Shown: positions 44,670-55,721, counted from the stretch's first letter. The stretch is DNA of 64,000 nt from Catenaria anguillulae PL171 (GCA_002102555.1 MCFL01000011.1:310001-374000); one strand, 5' to 3'. Numbers and translations are program-made. The notes: a model not told the origin generated them from the letters alone.

Positions 44670-44700
44670 GCAGCAGAAAACCAGGGTTTTCAACCAAGAA

Positions 44701-44782
44701 GACACCTTGGCGGAGTGGTTATCGCGTTTGACTACTAATCAAATACCCTAGTGGTGCGCAGGTTCGAATCCTGCAGGTGTCG
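44701..44782 (+). tRNA. tRNA-Ser, anticodon ACT
   Basis: An 82-nt cloverleaf: acceptor GACACCT pairs with AGGTGTC, discriminator G; D stem GCG/CGC; anticodon stem TTTGA/TCAAA enclosing loop CTACTAA, so the anticodon is ACT; long variable arm ACC-CTAGT-GGT (class II); T arm GCAGG-TTCGAAT-CCTGC. Long variable arm plus G73 mark a serine tRNA. The B box is GGTTCGAATCC and a T5 terminator lies at 44789-44793. The expected AGY-decoding serine tRNA has GCT; here the first anticodon base is A. It has no intron. Confidence 0.88.
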
Positions 44783-44788
44783 GTCTTG

Positions 44789-44793
44789 TTTTT
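44789..44793 (+). terminator. RNA polymerase III T-run terminator, first tRNA
   Basis: Five T residues six bases after the tRNA 3' end. Confidence 0.7.
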
Positions 44794-44915
44794 AGTCATC
44801 TTGATCCCAAGTCTTCTCAAGAAGCCGAGCGGTCACGGTTTTGTGTCGTTTCTTCTTTTCGCTATGCGTCGAATTTGGAAGGGGAAGAGGAAATGGCAGC
44901 GTGGCGCCTTTGGGG

Positions 44916-44922
44916 TTTATAG
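44916..44922 (+). promoter_or_regulatory. TATA-like element upstream of tRNA-Ser(CGA)
   Basis: TTTATAG ends about 30 bases before the second tRNA, matching the spacing of the element before the first tRNA. Confidence 0.4.
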
Positions 44923-44952
44923 CTCGAAGAAAAGGGTAGCTGAACACAAGAT

Positions 44953-45034
44953 GACAGCGTGCCCGAGCGGTTAAGGGGATTGACTCGAAATCAATTAGGC
45001 TGTGCCTGCACAGGTTCGAATCCTGTCGCTGTCG
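44953..45034 (+). tRNA. tRNA-Ser, anticodon CGA
   Basis: 82 nt: acceptor GACAGCG/CGCTGTC with G discriminator; D arm TGCCCGAGCGGTTAAGGG; anticodon stem ATTGA/TCAAT around CTCGAAA, giving anticodon CGA (reads UCG); variable arm with GGC-TGT-GCC; T arm ACAGG-TTCGAAT-CCTGT. No intron, although many fungal Ser(CGA) genes have one. T4 terminator at 45043-45046. Confidence 0.92.
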
Positions 45035-45042
45035 ATTTCTTC

Positions 45043-45046
45043 TTTT
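45043..45046 (+). terminator. RNA polymerase III T-run terminator, second tRNA
   Basis: Four T residues nine bases after the tRNA 3' end, the minimum usual length for Pol III. Confidence 0.5.
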
Positions 45047-45297
45047 GCCTTTTCGTTCCGTGGATGCTGAGATCGTGATTGCCGTTTGCCGATTCTCTTG
45101 TCATCTTGTAAACTATCTGACGAAGAAGAGCACATATGCACGCAAGGACTGATGCTCTCGGAGCTCTCAGCACGTCCAAGGAATATGGAATTCAAGTCCG
45201 ACCTCCTGAAAGGGCGATGCTGTTGTCAGCAAAACTGGTTCTAAGAAAAAGTAGGGTGATAAGTGCACAAGCGACAAACGGCGGCCGAGGGACAAAA

Positions 45298-48200
45298 CTA
45301 CAGCAACCGCGACGTTCGATAGACAATCCGACTCTGACTCTCAGCGTCTGCAAGTGCAAACAAAAACGGTCCATCCCCCAAGGCAACACTCACGCCAGCT
45401 GCATGCGCAAAGTAAGGGCGTATGAACCGACTGTGCGACCAATCCGCCAAAGGCACCACGGCGACCAAGCTGCCATTGACTGTAAAAAAGGCCGAAACAC
45501 CGTGATTTGTGTCTGCTGTGGCATAGTGCGATGTTGAGAACCACGACCGGTCGTCAAAGCTGGCCAATCCTGCTCCAATCGTATCCTCTGCTGATAAAGT
45601 TGTGGGCGAATCGACGAATTGCATTGCGGTTGGCCGCAACGGCGGCGGCTGTGTGCCGTGCAAGGACATGGATGGCTGGCGTTGGCGATTGAAGACGGCA
45701 AGGCGACCTATCGCGCTTGGGTCCTCGCACTCGTCTGTTCCAAGTGACAAGTACAATTGCGCCCCTTCTCGGTCGCCGAACCCAATCTCGACTGCATGCC
45801 GATGGTGGCGCATGTCACACAGCTTGAGCTCAAAGTACTCGACAATCTGCGCCCCGTCCAAAGTCAATCCGGTGGGTAACTCGTCGTGGTCGTCGACAGG
45901 TCCCATAAAGTCAAATGTTGAGTGCGGTGTGGCGCGCCCACCGCGAATACTGCTTCCAGCCGAGCCAGATTGCGCGGGTGATGGTGGGCCGCTGGAAGGG
46001 CCACTCGCAGGCAATGGCGCAAGCATGGCGAGCAAGTGAATGTCAGTCGGCGATGTGGGAAGGCTTTCAAACAAAACCTCCTTGGCGCGTTGTAACGGTG
46101 AGCTCGTGCTTGACGGTCGTGTAAGGGGCGAGGCGAGACCCTGGATGGGCGACTCGGGTCTTGATGTAGGCTGCGCAACTGGACAGTGCGGTGAGAGATG
46201 CACGTAGCCTTGGTCGACCCCACATCCAAGTGGTGTGTAGTTGGCACATGGGAAGCTACAAAGAGAGCAACCGCAATCGATCAGTATGGAATCGTTTTTC
46301 ATTCGCACGAAGCTCCGTTCAAACGCCGCGTACCGAATCGGGTCGTATGCGTTTCCAAATCGTACTCGACAACCTTGAGCTGCGGAAAGCGACAGTGCCT
46401 GGTGGGAGACAAAAGTCAGTTGAGGGTTAGCGACATATGAAGCTTTGGCAACTCGAGAAATCGCTGCACACGCACAGGATACCAGACTTCTCCCATGTTG
46501 ATATTGCGAAAAGCAACACCCATGGACACCCCATTGTGAAAATACTCGATGTTTCCTGCATCCAAATCCAGGCAACATCCAATCACGTCGCCAACCTTCC
46601 AAGCTTGTCCGTACGGAATCCCCTGTGTAAGAGATGCTTCGTGAGGAACACGCGCATAAGCGCCTGGCTTTGAGGACAAGAATGCACGCACCTCGGCATG
46701 AGCAATCAATCCATGCCATGCGCGTCTGCGATCCCCGTCATATGCGTACGAATGGTCGTCGTCGCCAATCCCACGGCCACATGGCATATCGTAATGGCAC
46801 AAGGCACTCGCCCATCCGAGCTGGAGCAATTCGGCCGTCAAAAGCTCAACTTCGTACATCCATTTCCCACCCGACGCGGCACCGTGCGTTGCGCGAACCG
46901 ATTCAAATGCCCAACCGGGATTCCAGACCTAGCAGAAAAACAGGAAATGAAGACAGGCGGGCAGTGAGGGGGTCACAAAAAAAAATACAACAGAACATGT
47001 GGAAATACATACCTCGGACCCGCCTGCATCCACAAGCAGTCCCAAGGACCGGTCCACGTTACTCAAACACACAAACTTGCCGTGTCCAATCCATGGTGTC
47101 AAGTTGAGTCCCCCCGTCAAAATGGACCGCGCTGCGAACAGAGTCAGGCCAGAGCGAATCGGGGATGTCGATTCCTTGTGCTGGATTGGTCCTGGATACG
47201 CAAGGACATACCACGCGACATCCATGAGCCATGGCGTAGTAATGATGGCGTTGCGTGACATGTTGCGAGCACAAACCGCCAAGCAGCTCATGACGGGTTC
47301 GGCGAGGTTGGTTGGGTACATGCGCATGCAGGCAATGAGGGTCGAAATGAAGCGTTCATCGGCAAGATATGCTTGCACAGGCTCTGTGGCGAGGTTGACA
47401 TGAGAGGTCAGATGGGTAGTTCACCCACCACGGAAACAAAGGGACAAAGATCGAGCATAGGTACCATAAGAAAACATGGCAGCCAACGCCTGCATGGCCA
47501 GTGTCGCCAAAGACAGTTTGATCTTGAAACACTCTTGAACCTCGGCACCGGCATCGTTCGCCTCCTGCTCTTCATCTACCGAGTCACTGTAATGGCCTCC
47601 ACCCAACGCTGACCCAGGCCATGGCCGCTCGGGCTTCAGCTCCATCGCCTCGTCTACCAACGGAAACATAACCAAGTCGTAAATCGCATCCACGTAAATC
47701 TCGATAATATCCGGGTGCCGGTCGAAAACAACGGCCATGATGCGCGGGAACTGTGCAAACAATTGCGCAACTTGCAACGCGCCATCCATACGGTCGCTCG
47801 TCACACGAACCAGCGCAGACGTAGCCGCGTCGACGAGCTCGGATTCTGACATGGACATTGCAGGCTCCGGTGGCATTTCCGTGACTGGACTCGGTCTGGC
47901 AATCATCATGGACCACGGGATCGAAGGTGGACGCATACTGTTGCCGCCCTCGTCTTGATTGTCCTGGCCGCCAAGGGCATGTGCCCGTCGTCGCCTGTGC
48001 TCAGCCAGAACTGTGCACAGCGTGCCCACCAGCGTATGGCTCGCTTCAATCACGACCCCCAACACGTACGGCTGGAAAATGTAATCCACCACCCACTCGA
48101 TGATCTCGTCTGGGTCCAGCAATGGCAAATCCTGCGCGGCCAAGAGTTCCGCCACTGGATCGCCCTCGGTCAATGGGTGATCGGCCGGAGCGAGCGCCAT

Positions 48201-50207
48201 CATCACGGCCAGCTTGGCACACAACACGTCAATCCTCGCCCTGCCGCTTGTCTTTGCCGCATTCGTCACCCCACCTCGCTGTGGCGTTGCCACTGGCTCG
48301 AGCAACAAATTGGCCAGCGCCACATCGGCACCGATGCCGCGCAATGCTGCCATCATCCCCGCAGGTGCCAGTGTCACCAAGTTGAACATGCACGCCAGCC
48401 CCCCCGCAGACACGTCGGGATCCGTATGCCTCACGAGCCGCACAACCGTCTCAAGCAAACCAGCATGCCTTGTATTGAGCGCAACCATCGCCGTCACCTC
48501 GGGTGCCGCACACACGTACGAAATGACATCCACCACATACAGCGGCACAAGGGCCCGCGGCGACGCAACCAAGGACGCCAGCTGATGAAACTCCTTGTGT
48601 GCCAAAATCGCCATGGCCGCCCCCGGATGCGGCGCCAGATCGTGCAACAGCGTGAGTGCCCAGTACCGCGTGTCTTGACCAAGGGCGTCGTCGTCATCCT
48701 CATTGTCGGGTTCGCGTACATCTTGCTCGTCAACGACCGACATGCACGTCATGACGCGACCGACCAGTGCGTAAGAATCAACGAGCTCGCGGTGGAACTT
48801 GTGGTCACGCAACCCGAGAAACTTGAGCACGCGCAGTGCGAGCTTGGTGGCGCCCAAATCGACGCTTGGATCGACAAGCTTGGCAACTGAGCGAATGAGT
48901 GGGTCGGCGGCGCGCATTTCGGCCCGGAAGGCGTCTTTCACAGCGCATTCGTGCACGACGCCCAGGGCCCAGTACACAAGCTCTGGGTCTTCCTGACGAA
49001 GGGCGGCGGAAAGAAGGCTGACCAGATTGAAGGGCGCCAGGGAGAGGAGCGCGGATTGAGCGACGGCGGGTGGGTCGAGCGAGCCAATGAGGCGGACGAG
49101 GGCGTGGAGGCAGAGCTTTTGAAGAGTCCAGTTGCCGTACGTGATGCGGAGGGACGAGCCAAGGAGAGGAATGAAATTGTTGGTTGCGAGGGTGCGCTGA
49201 AGTGACTCTGTTTGTCACAGGTGAGGGGGTATCGGTCACATGAAGGAAGCCAAAGGAGGGATAAAAAATGAAGAAGCCAATACGAACCGCACATGGCGAG
49301 ATTGTGCAACAAAAAGACTGCCCAATTGAGCAAATCGCGATGCGTGGAAATGGTCAGACACCGGCGCAATCCTTGCATGAGCTCATGGCGCTCAATAAGG
49401 TGCTGGCGCAGCTGCTCGTCCGTGCACACCAACTCGTACAAGGTTACGACGGCCTCCTTGAGCAGATAGACGTCGGTCGGGATGGTCTCGTCAACAAGCG
49501 TGGAACAACACAGTTCGGGAACGTGTTGGTCCAGCAGGAGCTGACGCTGGTCTTCCAGTTTAGCGAGATGCTGGAGCACAGTAAATGACTTGAGACGCGT
49601 TTTTGGATCGTCGGCTTGGCGAGCGCCTTCCAGGATGAAGGAAAGGTGGGGTTCTATAGAGTGGCGCAAAAGTAAGTGGAAATGGTCGAGTTGTTCTAAT
49701 GCTTTCATCGAGCATTTGCCGCACCATGGGCAGCTCGCTCAAGCAGGATCTTGGTCGCACTGCCTCGAAGAAGGATCGATGTTGTTTGCGAGAGTTCGGC
49801 GAGCGATTCGAGAGGAATAACTGCCATGAGGAGTGTCAGCATTGCCCAAACGGGTCCGATTGCATCGCCGTCGCCTGATCCAACTTACCTTGCTCGAGAT
49901 ACTTTGCATTCTTCAACACCGCCATTGGATTCGGCATAGGTGCATACTGCCCCGACAAGGACGCGGTCGACCCATCAATACCAGTCTGACGGTCCATGTC
50001 TTGTGTCGGCATGATCGTGGGCACGTTATTGGCAGAAGAGGAAGCGTTGGCGGCCGCAGTATCAGCAATGCGTTTCGCCTTGTTGTCGTTGTGGGTGCGA
50101 TGAAGCGTTTGGCGAGCATCCAACCGACGCGTCGAATATGCCATCAACGCTCCAGTCACGGCGCAAACGAGAAGGAGCGGAATGGAAGGCGAAGCAGTGT
50201 TGTCCAT
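45298..50207 (-). CDS. Membrane-anchored ARM-repeat and SPRY-domain protein (multi-exon)
   Basis: One long gene. Exon 1 (from 50207) encodes a short signal anchor (PSIPLLLVCAVTGALMAYST) and a polar linker ending LEQ at a GTAAGT donor (about 49890). Exon 2 (after GGCAG near 49828) starts VIPLESLAELSQTTSILLRG and leads into ~900 residues of ARM/HEAT-like helices (DPKTRLKSFTVLQHLAKLED; GVVIEASHTLVGTLCTVLAE). A SPRY/B30.2 domain follows: VWNPGWAFESVRATHG, KWMYEVELLTAELLQLGWAS, GRGIGDDDHSYAYDGDRRRA, KVGDVIGCCLDLDAGNIEYF and ALSLSAAQGCRVRFG. After a Ser/Pro linker, a C-terminal region rich in beta-type sequence ends IVYRTSRLL. Introns are likely near 49210-49300, 47380-47420 and 46930-47015. Single missing bases are inferred near 49705 (ANAR/MKALEQLDHF) and 46430. 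Not a known named family member; about 1,450 residues. Confidence 0.65.
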
Positions 50208-50992
50208 TCACTGTTCGTACATGCGTGATCTCGAGTTGCTCGATCGGATCAATTGATTAGGGTGCGTTGTAGAGTGGTGGTGATGGTGATTGAGGCGTGT
50301 TGTATCGACAGATCAGGACGTTGGTCGGAACGGCGGCAGTGACGCTCAAAGACGGGAAATTCTGCACAAGATTGATTCAATGCTCAAGGTCCAGTGATGG
50401 TTTTGCAGGATGAAGCTTGGACCTGGAAATACATATACATGTCATGAACAAGAATATATTCGGCTTGCGAGGATTTATAAAGATTCCATTGTTCTTGAAG
50501 CGATCGGCGAGCCGCCCGGAGCGCCGTGGCGTCGATCCCAATGCACGATCGGTATAGGACAAACAATGAACTCGGAGAAGTATTGTTGACAATGTGTCGT
50601 CACTCGTCCAAATCATTCGTCACTGGTAGGTCTGCATGTACCCACCAAGCCTGCAGGCAGCCAGGCACGAGAATCGCCCATGGGGCTTCCCTCCTCATCC
50701 AGCTGATACCATGTTTCAATGATGATTCCATTCACGATGGTCTTTGAAGATGATTTCGATTCTCCCATCTATCTGCATGCAGGTACATTGACGCATGTTT
50801 GGCTTAAAAGGTAGATGAGAACCCGCCGCGAGTCATACTCCCAATGCATTCAAAGCCAGCACGACTTAAATAGATACTTGACGACCTCTGCATAGACTGT
50901 CTCACACCACATCCTTCATTCTTTCCCACCTCACACGCGTCTCTCAAAGACCTACATAGCATTCGCCAACTTTCAACCCTTGATTAATCCGC
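50208..50992. other. Divergent intergenic region
   Basis: About 785 bases between the ARM/SPRY gene (leftward) and the first PAP2 gene (rightward). It must hold both promoters. No protein-like frame is seen. Confidence 0.5.
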
Positions 50993-52042
50993 ATGTTGAA
51001 TTCGCTGCTCAACAATAACAATTCCAACATGGCCCGTGACCCGACCTCCCCCGCCCCAACCATTCGCAAAAAGATCCGGTCCATTGATCTTGGGTCCACT
51101 GCCCGTGATGGAGTCTTTCTCCTTCCCTTGCTCCTCTTTGGCCTCGGCTTTGTCTTCTCCAAGCTCGTGCCCCCGTTCCAAGGCGTGTTCAACCGCGAAG
51201 ACCCGCTGCTGCGCTTTCCCTACGCTGCCGAGGAAACCGTCAACACCGTGATTCTAATCATTGTCGCGGCCGTGTATCCAGCAGTTGTGCTGCTCGTGTG
51301 GGCGTGGTGGTGCAAGTTTAACCTCAAGCACATGGTATACACTGTGAATGCGTTCTTACTGGCACTCACCTGGACCTTTTTCATTACGTACTTGCTGCAA
51401 GTATTGACGGGCAAGTTCCGACCGGATTTCTTGGATCGGTGCAAGCCTGTCAGGGATGGGAATGCCGTGGGCGGATTTAGGTGCACGGGGGACGAGAAAC
51501 TTGTGAGCGACGGTAGGAGGAGTTTTCCCTCTTCCCACGCCTCTTGTACGTTGTGCACCACAGTGTCATATTGATGGACCCCACCCCACCCTCGAGGATA
51601 CTGACGCAGCCTTTGTGCTTCCCACTCACTTTCAAAGTGACTTTTGCCGGTGGTGTCTTCCTTGTTCTGTTCCTGTACGGCACCATGCAAGCCAAGACCC
51701 GTCGCAATGCCTGGATCCTGACCTTCTTGCTCGGCCTCCTCGTTCCCGCTCTGTGGGTTGCCTTTTCGGTGCTTACACTTGTTCAATTGTTTGGTTGGCC
51801 GTTGCATGTTGCATGCATGCTAACCTTTCGTGATCTCGATATTGACATAGCGCTTCTCGGACTACCGCAACCACACCGAGGACGTGATTGTCGGTTTCTT
51901 CATTGGCACATTCTTTGCCTATCTGTGGTACACGATCTACTTCCAAGAGCCAAAGCCCGACGATGGATACACGCATACCGCGCCGACGGGTGCACCGTTT
52001 ATTGGTGATGGTGATTCCAGGAATGCTGCTCCAAGGCTGTAA
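50993..52042 (+). CDS. PAP2-type lipid phosphate phosphatase, intact copy
   Basis: Dephosphorylates lipid phosphates such as phosphatidate or diacylglycerol pyrophosphate (DPP1/LPP1 type) at membranes. Three exons: 50993-51545, 51638-51768 and 51851-52042, with 92- and 82-nt introns (donors GTACGT and GTGCTT); joined they give 291 residues with no lesions. Hydrophobic segments include VFLLPLLLFGLGFVFSKLV and VILIIVAAVYPAVVLLVWAW. Phosphatase motifs: C1 KFRPDFLDRC; C2 SFPSSHASLTFAGG (PSGH-type with Ser for Gly); C3 SRFSDYRNHTEDVIVG with the nucleophilic His in NHTEDV. An alternative start is MARDPTSPAP at 51029. The next gene is a tandem paralogue. Confidence 0.88.
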
Positions 52043-52887
52043 GGCAAGTAAAGTCGCGGATCATGGGCAGTCTTGTCGCAGTTGGATCCTGCCTATGTCA
52101 CATGTAAATACATGAAGTTATGCTGTCCCAGTGGATGACTGTTCGGAAGTGTCAGGCTCTATTGTCTGCTTTCTGCTTGGCAGATGGGAGAGTCGTACGT
52201 TGGATACATACCAATAGCATCTGATGCAGGTGCGTTCGTTGAGCGAGCCAGCAGGAAGTCGGACAATAGGTGGGCAACAAGCCAGACAGAAAAAGTCAAT
52301 CGGAGCTGGGTATGTATGTAGATGCCGTTTTCGCTGACGATGTGTTGAGAAGAAAGGTGCCCCGGCCTATCGGCCAATGGGCTTTTTGCAACCAAATTTG
52401 ACTCAAGAACGAACGCGCACGTATTGGAGCTAGAAACGAGCATCACAAGAGGCAGTGCGGACGTGGCGCAATTGGTGGTAAATGAAGATTTCGACGCCAA
52501 GCCAAGGAACCGATTTCCAGAAAGCCTTGGGAGCACCCACATGGGTCGCTTTAAAAACGTATACCGTACATTGCACATCCGTCTCGAGTATTATACAAAT
52601 GTGAATGCGACCCCAATGCATGAGAAATCCGTCACACTACTCTCCGAAGTGACATCAAAGTCACGTTCAATGTAAGTATCCTCGCCTCCTGATTGATTTG
52701 CCAACACTCCCAGCTCGTCAAACTACACTCGCTTCAAGTTCAGCACCCATCCAGTCTCGACCCACTACGAACGATCTGGCAAACTGGTCAACTCCTACAT
52801 ATTCATCCGCAGCTGCGATTCTCAAACCCATTCAAAACCAATCGCCCCGTCCCAGCCCAGCCGATACCCGCCCACATTTCAAAGACC
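52043..52887. other. Intergenic between the tandem PAP2 genes
   Basis: About 845 bases with no protein-like frame I can support on either strand; presumably the 3' end of the first copy and the promoter of the second. Confidence 0.45.
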
Positions 52888-53885
52888 ATGCCCGACCTCC
52901 GCTCCCTCTTTTTCTCGATCCAACCCGCCAAAGCCCTGCAAGACGGCGTGGGGCTCCTTCCACTGCTCCTTCTGTCCTTAGCCCTCATCTTCTCGCGGCT
53001 GATTTCGCCTTTTCAGCGGCTCTTCAACCCGCTCGACCCAACCATTGCTTTTCCGCACGCCGACCCAGACACGGTTAGCAATCCGGCACTGGTAGCCATT
53101 TCAACCATTTATCCGGGTGTCGTGCTCGTCGCGTGGGCATGGAAATGCAAGTTTAGCCTGCGCCAGGGGGTGTAGCATTGAATGCCTTGTTGGTTGCTGT
53201 GACGTGGACAATGATGGCGACCGACTTGTTGAAGGTGATTATTGGCCGGCTGCGGCCGGATTTCTTGGATCGGTGCAAGCCCGTACAGGATGCGTCGGTT
53301 GTTGGCGGGTGGAGGTGTACTGGGGAAAAGAAGTTGGTAGATGGAGGGAGGGTCTCGTTTCCCTCGGGCACACATCCCGTACGTCCATGTCCTCTTGCTA
53401 TCGTAAACATGAGGCTGTTGAAGACTTATCGCGGGTCCTCGTTCGTACACTTGTAGTCACATTTTCGGGCGGCTTCTTCCTTGTCCTGTTCCTTTACCAC
53501 ACGCTCACACCACACCTGCGCCGCAATGCCTGGCTCCGGACTGCCCTCATCCTTCTCATGGTGCCCGCACTTCTTACGACAGTTTCGGTACGCCTCAGGA
53601 TACTCACCTCGCTCGCTCTCCTCTTGCATTCCAACATCCACAACTGACACACGTTCGCCTACTGCATCCGCACAGCGCCTCACCGACTACCGCCACCACC
53701 CAGAAGACGTGATTGCCGGTGCACTGCTCGGCATGGTCCTGTCCTGGTACTGGTATCGGACTTACTTTACGACGCCGTCGCACTGCCACGCGTCACGAGC
53801 GGGACCCTTGGGCGCACCCGTGTTGGATGTCGAGGAGCGCAGCGAGGTGCCGCAGACTCATGCCTCGCGGGACTCTGTTTTGTAA
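52888..53885 (+). CDS. PAP2-type lipid phosphate phosphatase, second tandem copy (frame-interrupted)
   Basis: The start MPDLRSLFFSIQPAKALQDG at 52888 matches the upstream gene's layout: GVGLLPLLLLSLALIFSRLI, AISTIYPGVVLVAWAWKCKF, then ALNALLVAVTWTMMATDLLK, C1 GRLRPDFLDRC, C2 SFPSGH and TFSGGFFLVLFLYH, C3 RLTDYRHHPEDVIAGALLG. Introns sit at the same two places as in the first copy (donor CCC|GTACGT near 53373; donor after VSV... near 53590 with acceptor before CGCCTCACCG). Two single bases are missing, in GGGGGTGTAG near 53170 (LRQG/VALNALL) and in TCGGGCACAC near 53364 (PSG/HTS). C2 here keeps canonical PSGH, unlike its neighbour. Either it is a recently broken duplicate or both lesions are base-call errors. 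Shared intron positions and C1 sequence show tandem duplication. Confidence 0.75.
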
Positions 53886-54195
53886 ATTTGTTTTCGGCCC
53901 TGGTTGCATGCCTGGGGCTGCGTGTTTGTTTGGTTGGTTCCGGCCTTCATGTTGTTTTAGACGCATATGCATCCATCGTTCATCGCGGTCACAGGCGGTT
54001 CTGTTACACATGTGAGTTGGCGGCTCGTAGCCTGGGCGCTTCGAAAGACCGAGAGGTTGTCAACATTTATGTCCTGTTGGTAGGTCAATATTGTTCAGAT
54101 TGCCTTAGGCAACGTTGAAGACTGCAATTCGATCCGCGTCGTCCAGCCCGGACACCTCACTTGATACTCGCTCGGTCGGTCGCTCGCAAGCTTGC
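53886..54195. other. Convergent intergenic gap
   Basis: The second PAP2 gene and the GMPPA gene converge here; 310 bases, presumably 3' UTRs, with nothing else visible. Confidence 0.5.
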
Positions 54196-55721
54196 TCACA
54201 TCAAGATATCATCCCTGTACGACGACTTGAGCTCCTTGTGCGGCAACACCAAGCAATTGCGAATAATCACCTCGTCGGCCACCTTGACCTCATGCCCTGG
54301 TTTTGAAGAAAATGCAATCGAAATCATGGTCAGCATCCGTTTTCGTATCGAGTAGGTCCGCCGACCGCAACACACCAATGACTGCTGCAGCCTGCGTCTT
54401 GTGCCCCTTGAGCATCAACTTTTGCATAACGCCATCACCTGGCTGGCCCTCGATGCGGGTCCATTTGCCAATCTTTGAGTTCCACCCAATGACGGCATAC
54501 AGAATGCACGCATTAGCGCGAATCTCGACGCCATCCAGAATGATGGCTTCCTTGACACGCACGCCGGGCCCAATGGATGCGCGCGGGCCAATCGACACGT
54601 TGGGTCCAATCTATCACACATGCCCGTTTCGGTCAGCATGTGACATACGGGAAAAAAAAAATTAGCAGAAACAAGACAAACCATACCTTAGCCGTGGGAT
54701 GAATCTGTGCACTTGGATGAATCGACACGGCGCCCACAATAAACGGTCCCTTTGCCGTCTCTGCACACACCGACCCGGACCGCTTGCGCTTGTTATGCTG
54801 GAGAACAAGCGAGTTAACGGGCACAGCCGACGTGGCCGTCTTCATTTGCGTCCAAAACTCGCTCGTTTCAAACGCAAACACCTTGCCCGATCCTGCCAGT
54901 TCGCGCAGCACATCGAGCTCGAGCCGCAGCTTGCCGTCGGCCGCGGGTGAGTCGGCTGCCGACGACGACGAGCCGGCGCCAATCAGCGAGTCGACCGACG
55001 GCGAGGTGGACAGCGAGAGCGAACCGGCAGAGGCTTCGAGGGCAGCGGCAGCGGCAGCAGCGGCTTGACGCGACTTGCGGATGGATTCAAGCACGTCAAA
55101 GACGGCCACGTCAAACAGGTAAATGCCGCCATTGATGAGGTCCGAGATAAAGAATTCGGGCTTTTCCACATAGTGCACGACCTCGGCCGTTCCGGGATCC
55201 GTCACCACGCACCCGTACCGCTGCGTGGTCTCGGCAGGCACGCGCGCCGTCAGGATGGTACACAGCGGCAAGGGCGTGGCGGGCCCCTGGGCGGCCGCGG
55301 CCGTTGTCTTTGCCAGGTGAAACTCGAGCATGGCTTGCAGGGGCGTGCCCGAGCAAATGTCCGAGTGCAGCACAAACACGTGGGACGGGTTGCCGCGCAG
55401 AATCTCGTCGCGGAAGTGGTAGATGCCGCCGGCCGTGCCGAGCGCCTGGTACTCGCGCAGGTAGCGCACATTGAGCGAGGGCAGGTCGGTCGACACGCGG
55501 TCCAGGAAAGGCGCAAAGACTTGGTCGTCGAAAAAGCCCACGATGAAGATGTCGCGCAGGCCAGGCACGTCGGCGAGTGCGGCGAGATGGTGGTACAGCA
55601 GCGGCTGGCCGGCGATCGGGAAGAGCGGTTTGGGGCAGTTGAGCGACAGCGGGCGGAAGCGGGTGCCGCGCGAGGGCCCGCCGACGAGGATGACGGCTTT
55701 GACAGAGTTTGGTGTGGTCAT
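54196..55721 (-). CDS. GMPPA: GDP-mannose pyrophosphorylase alpha-like protein (GMPPA)
   Basis: The nucleotidyltransferase start AVILVGGPSRGTRFRPLSL holds the GG..GTR..PL signature, followed by HVFVLHSDICSGTPLQAML, YGCVVTDPGTAEVVHYVEKP and FFISDLINGGIYLFDVAVF. In animals GMPPA is catalytically weak and acts as the GDP-mannose-sensing regulatory partner of GMPPB, which supplies mannose for glycans and wall polymers. The C-terminal left-handed beta helix is in a second exon after an intron near 54610-54690: GPNVSIGPRASIGPGVRVKE, AIILDGVEIRANACILYAVI, WTRIEGQPGD. The tail VADEVIIRNCLVLPHKELKS and YRDDILM matches GMPPA rather than GMPPB. A ~60-residue Ala/Ser-rich insert (near 54930-55070) interrupts the catalytic domain. 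One base is missing near 54305 before GHEVKVADEV. The start is MTTPNSVKAV at 55721. Confidence 0.85.
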
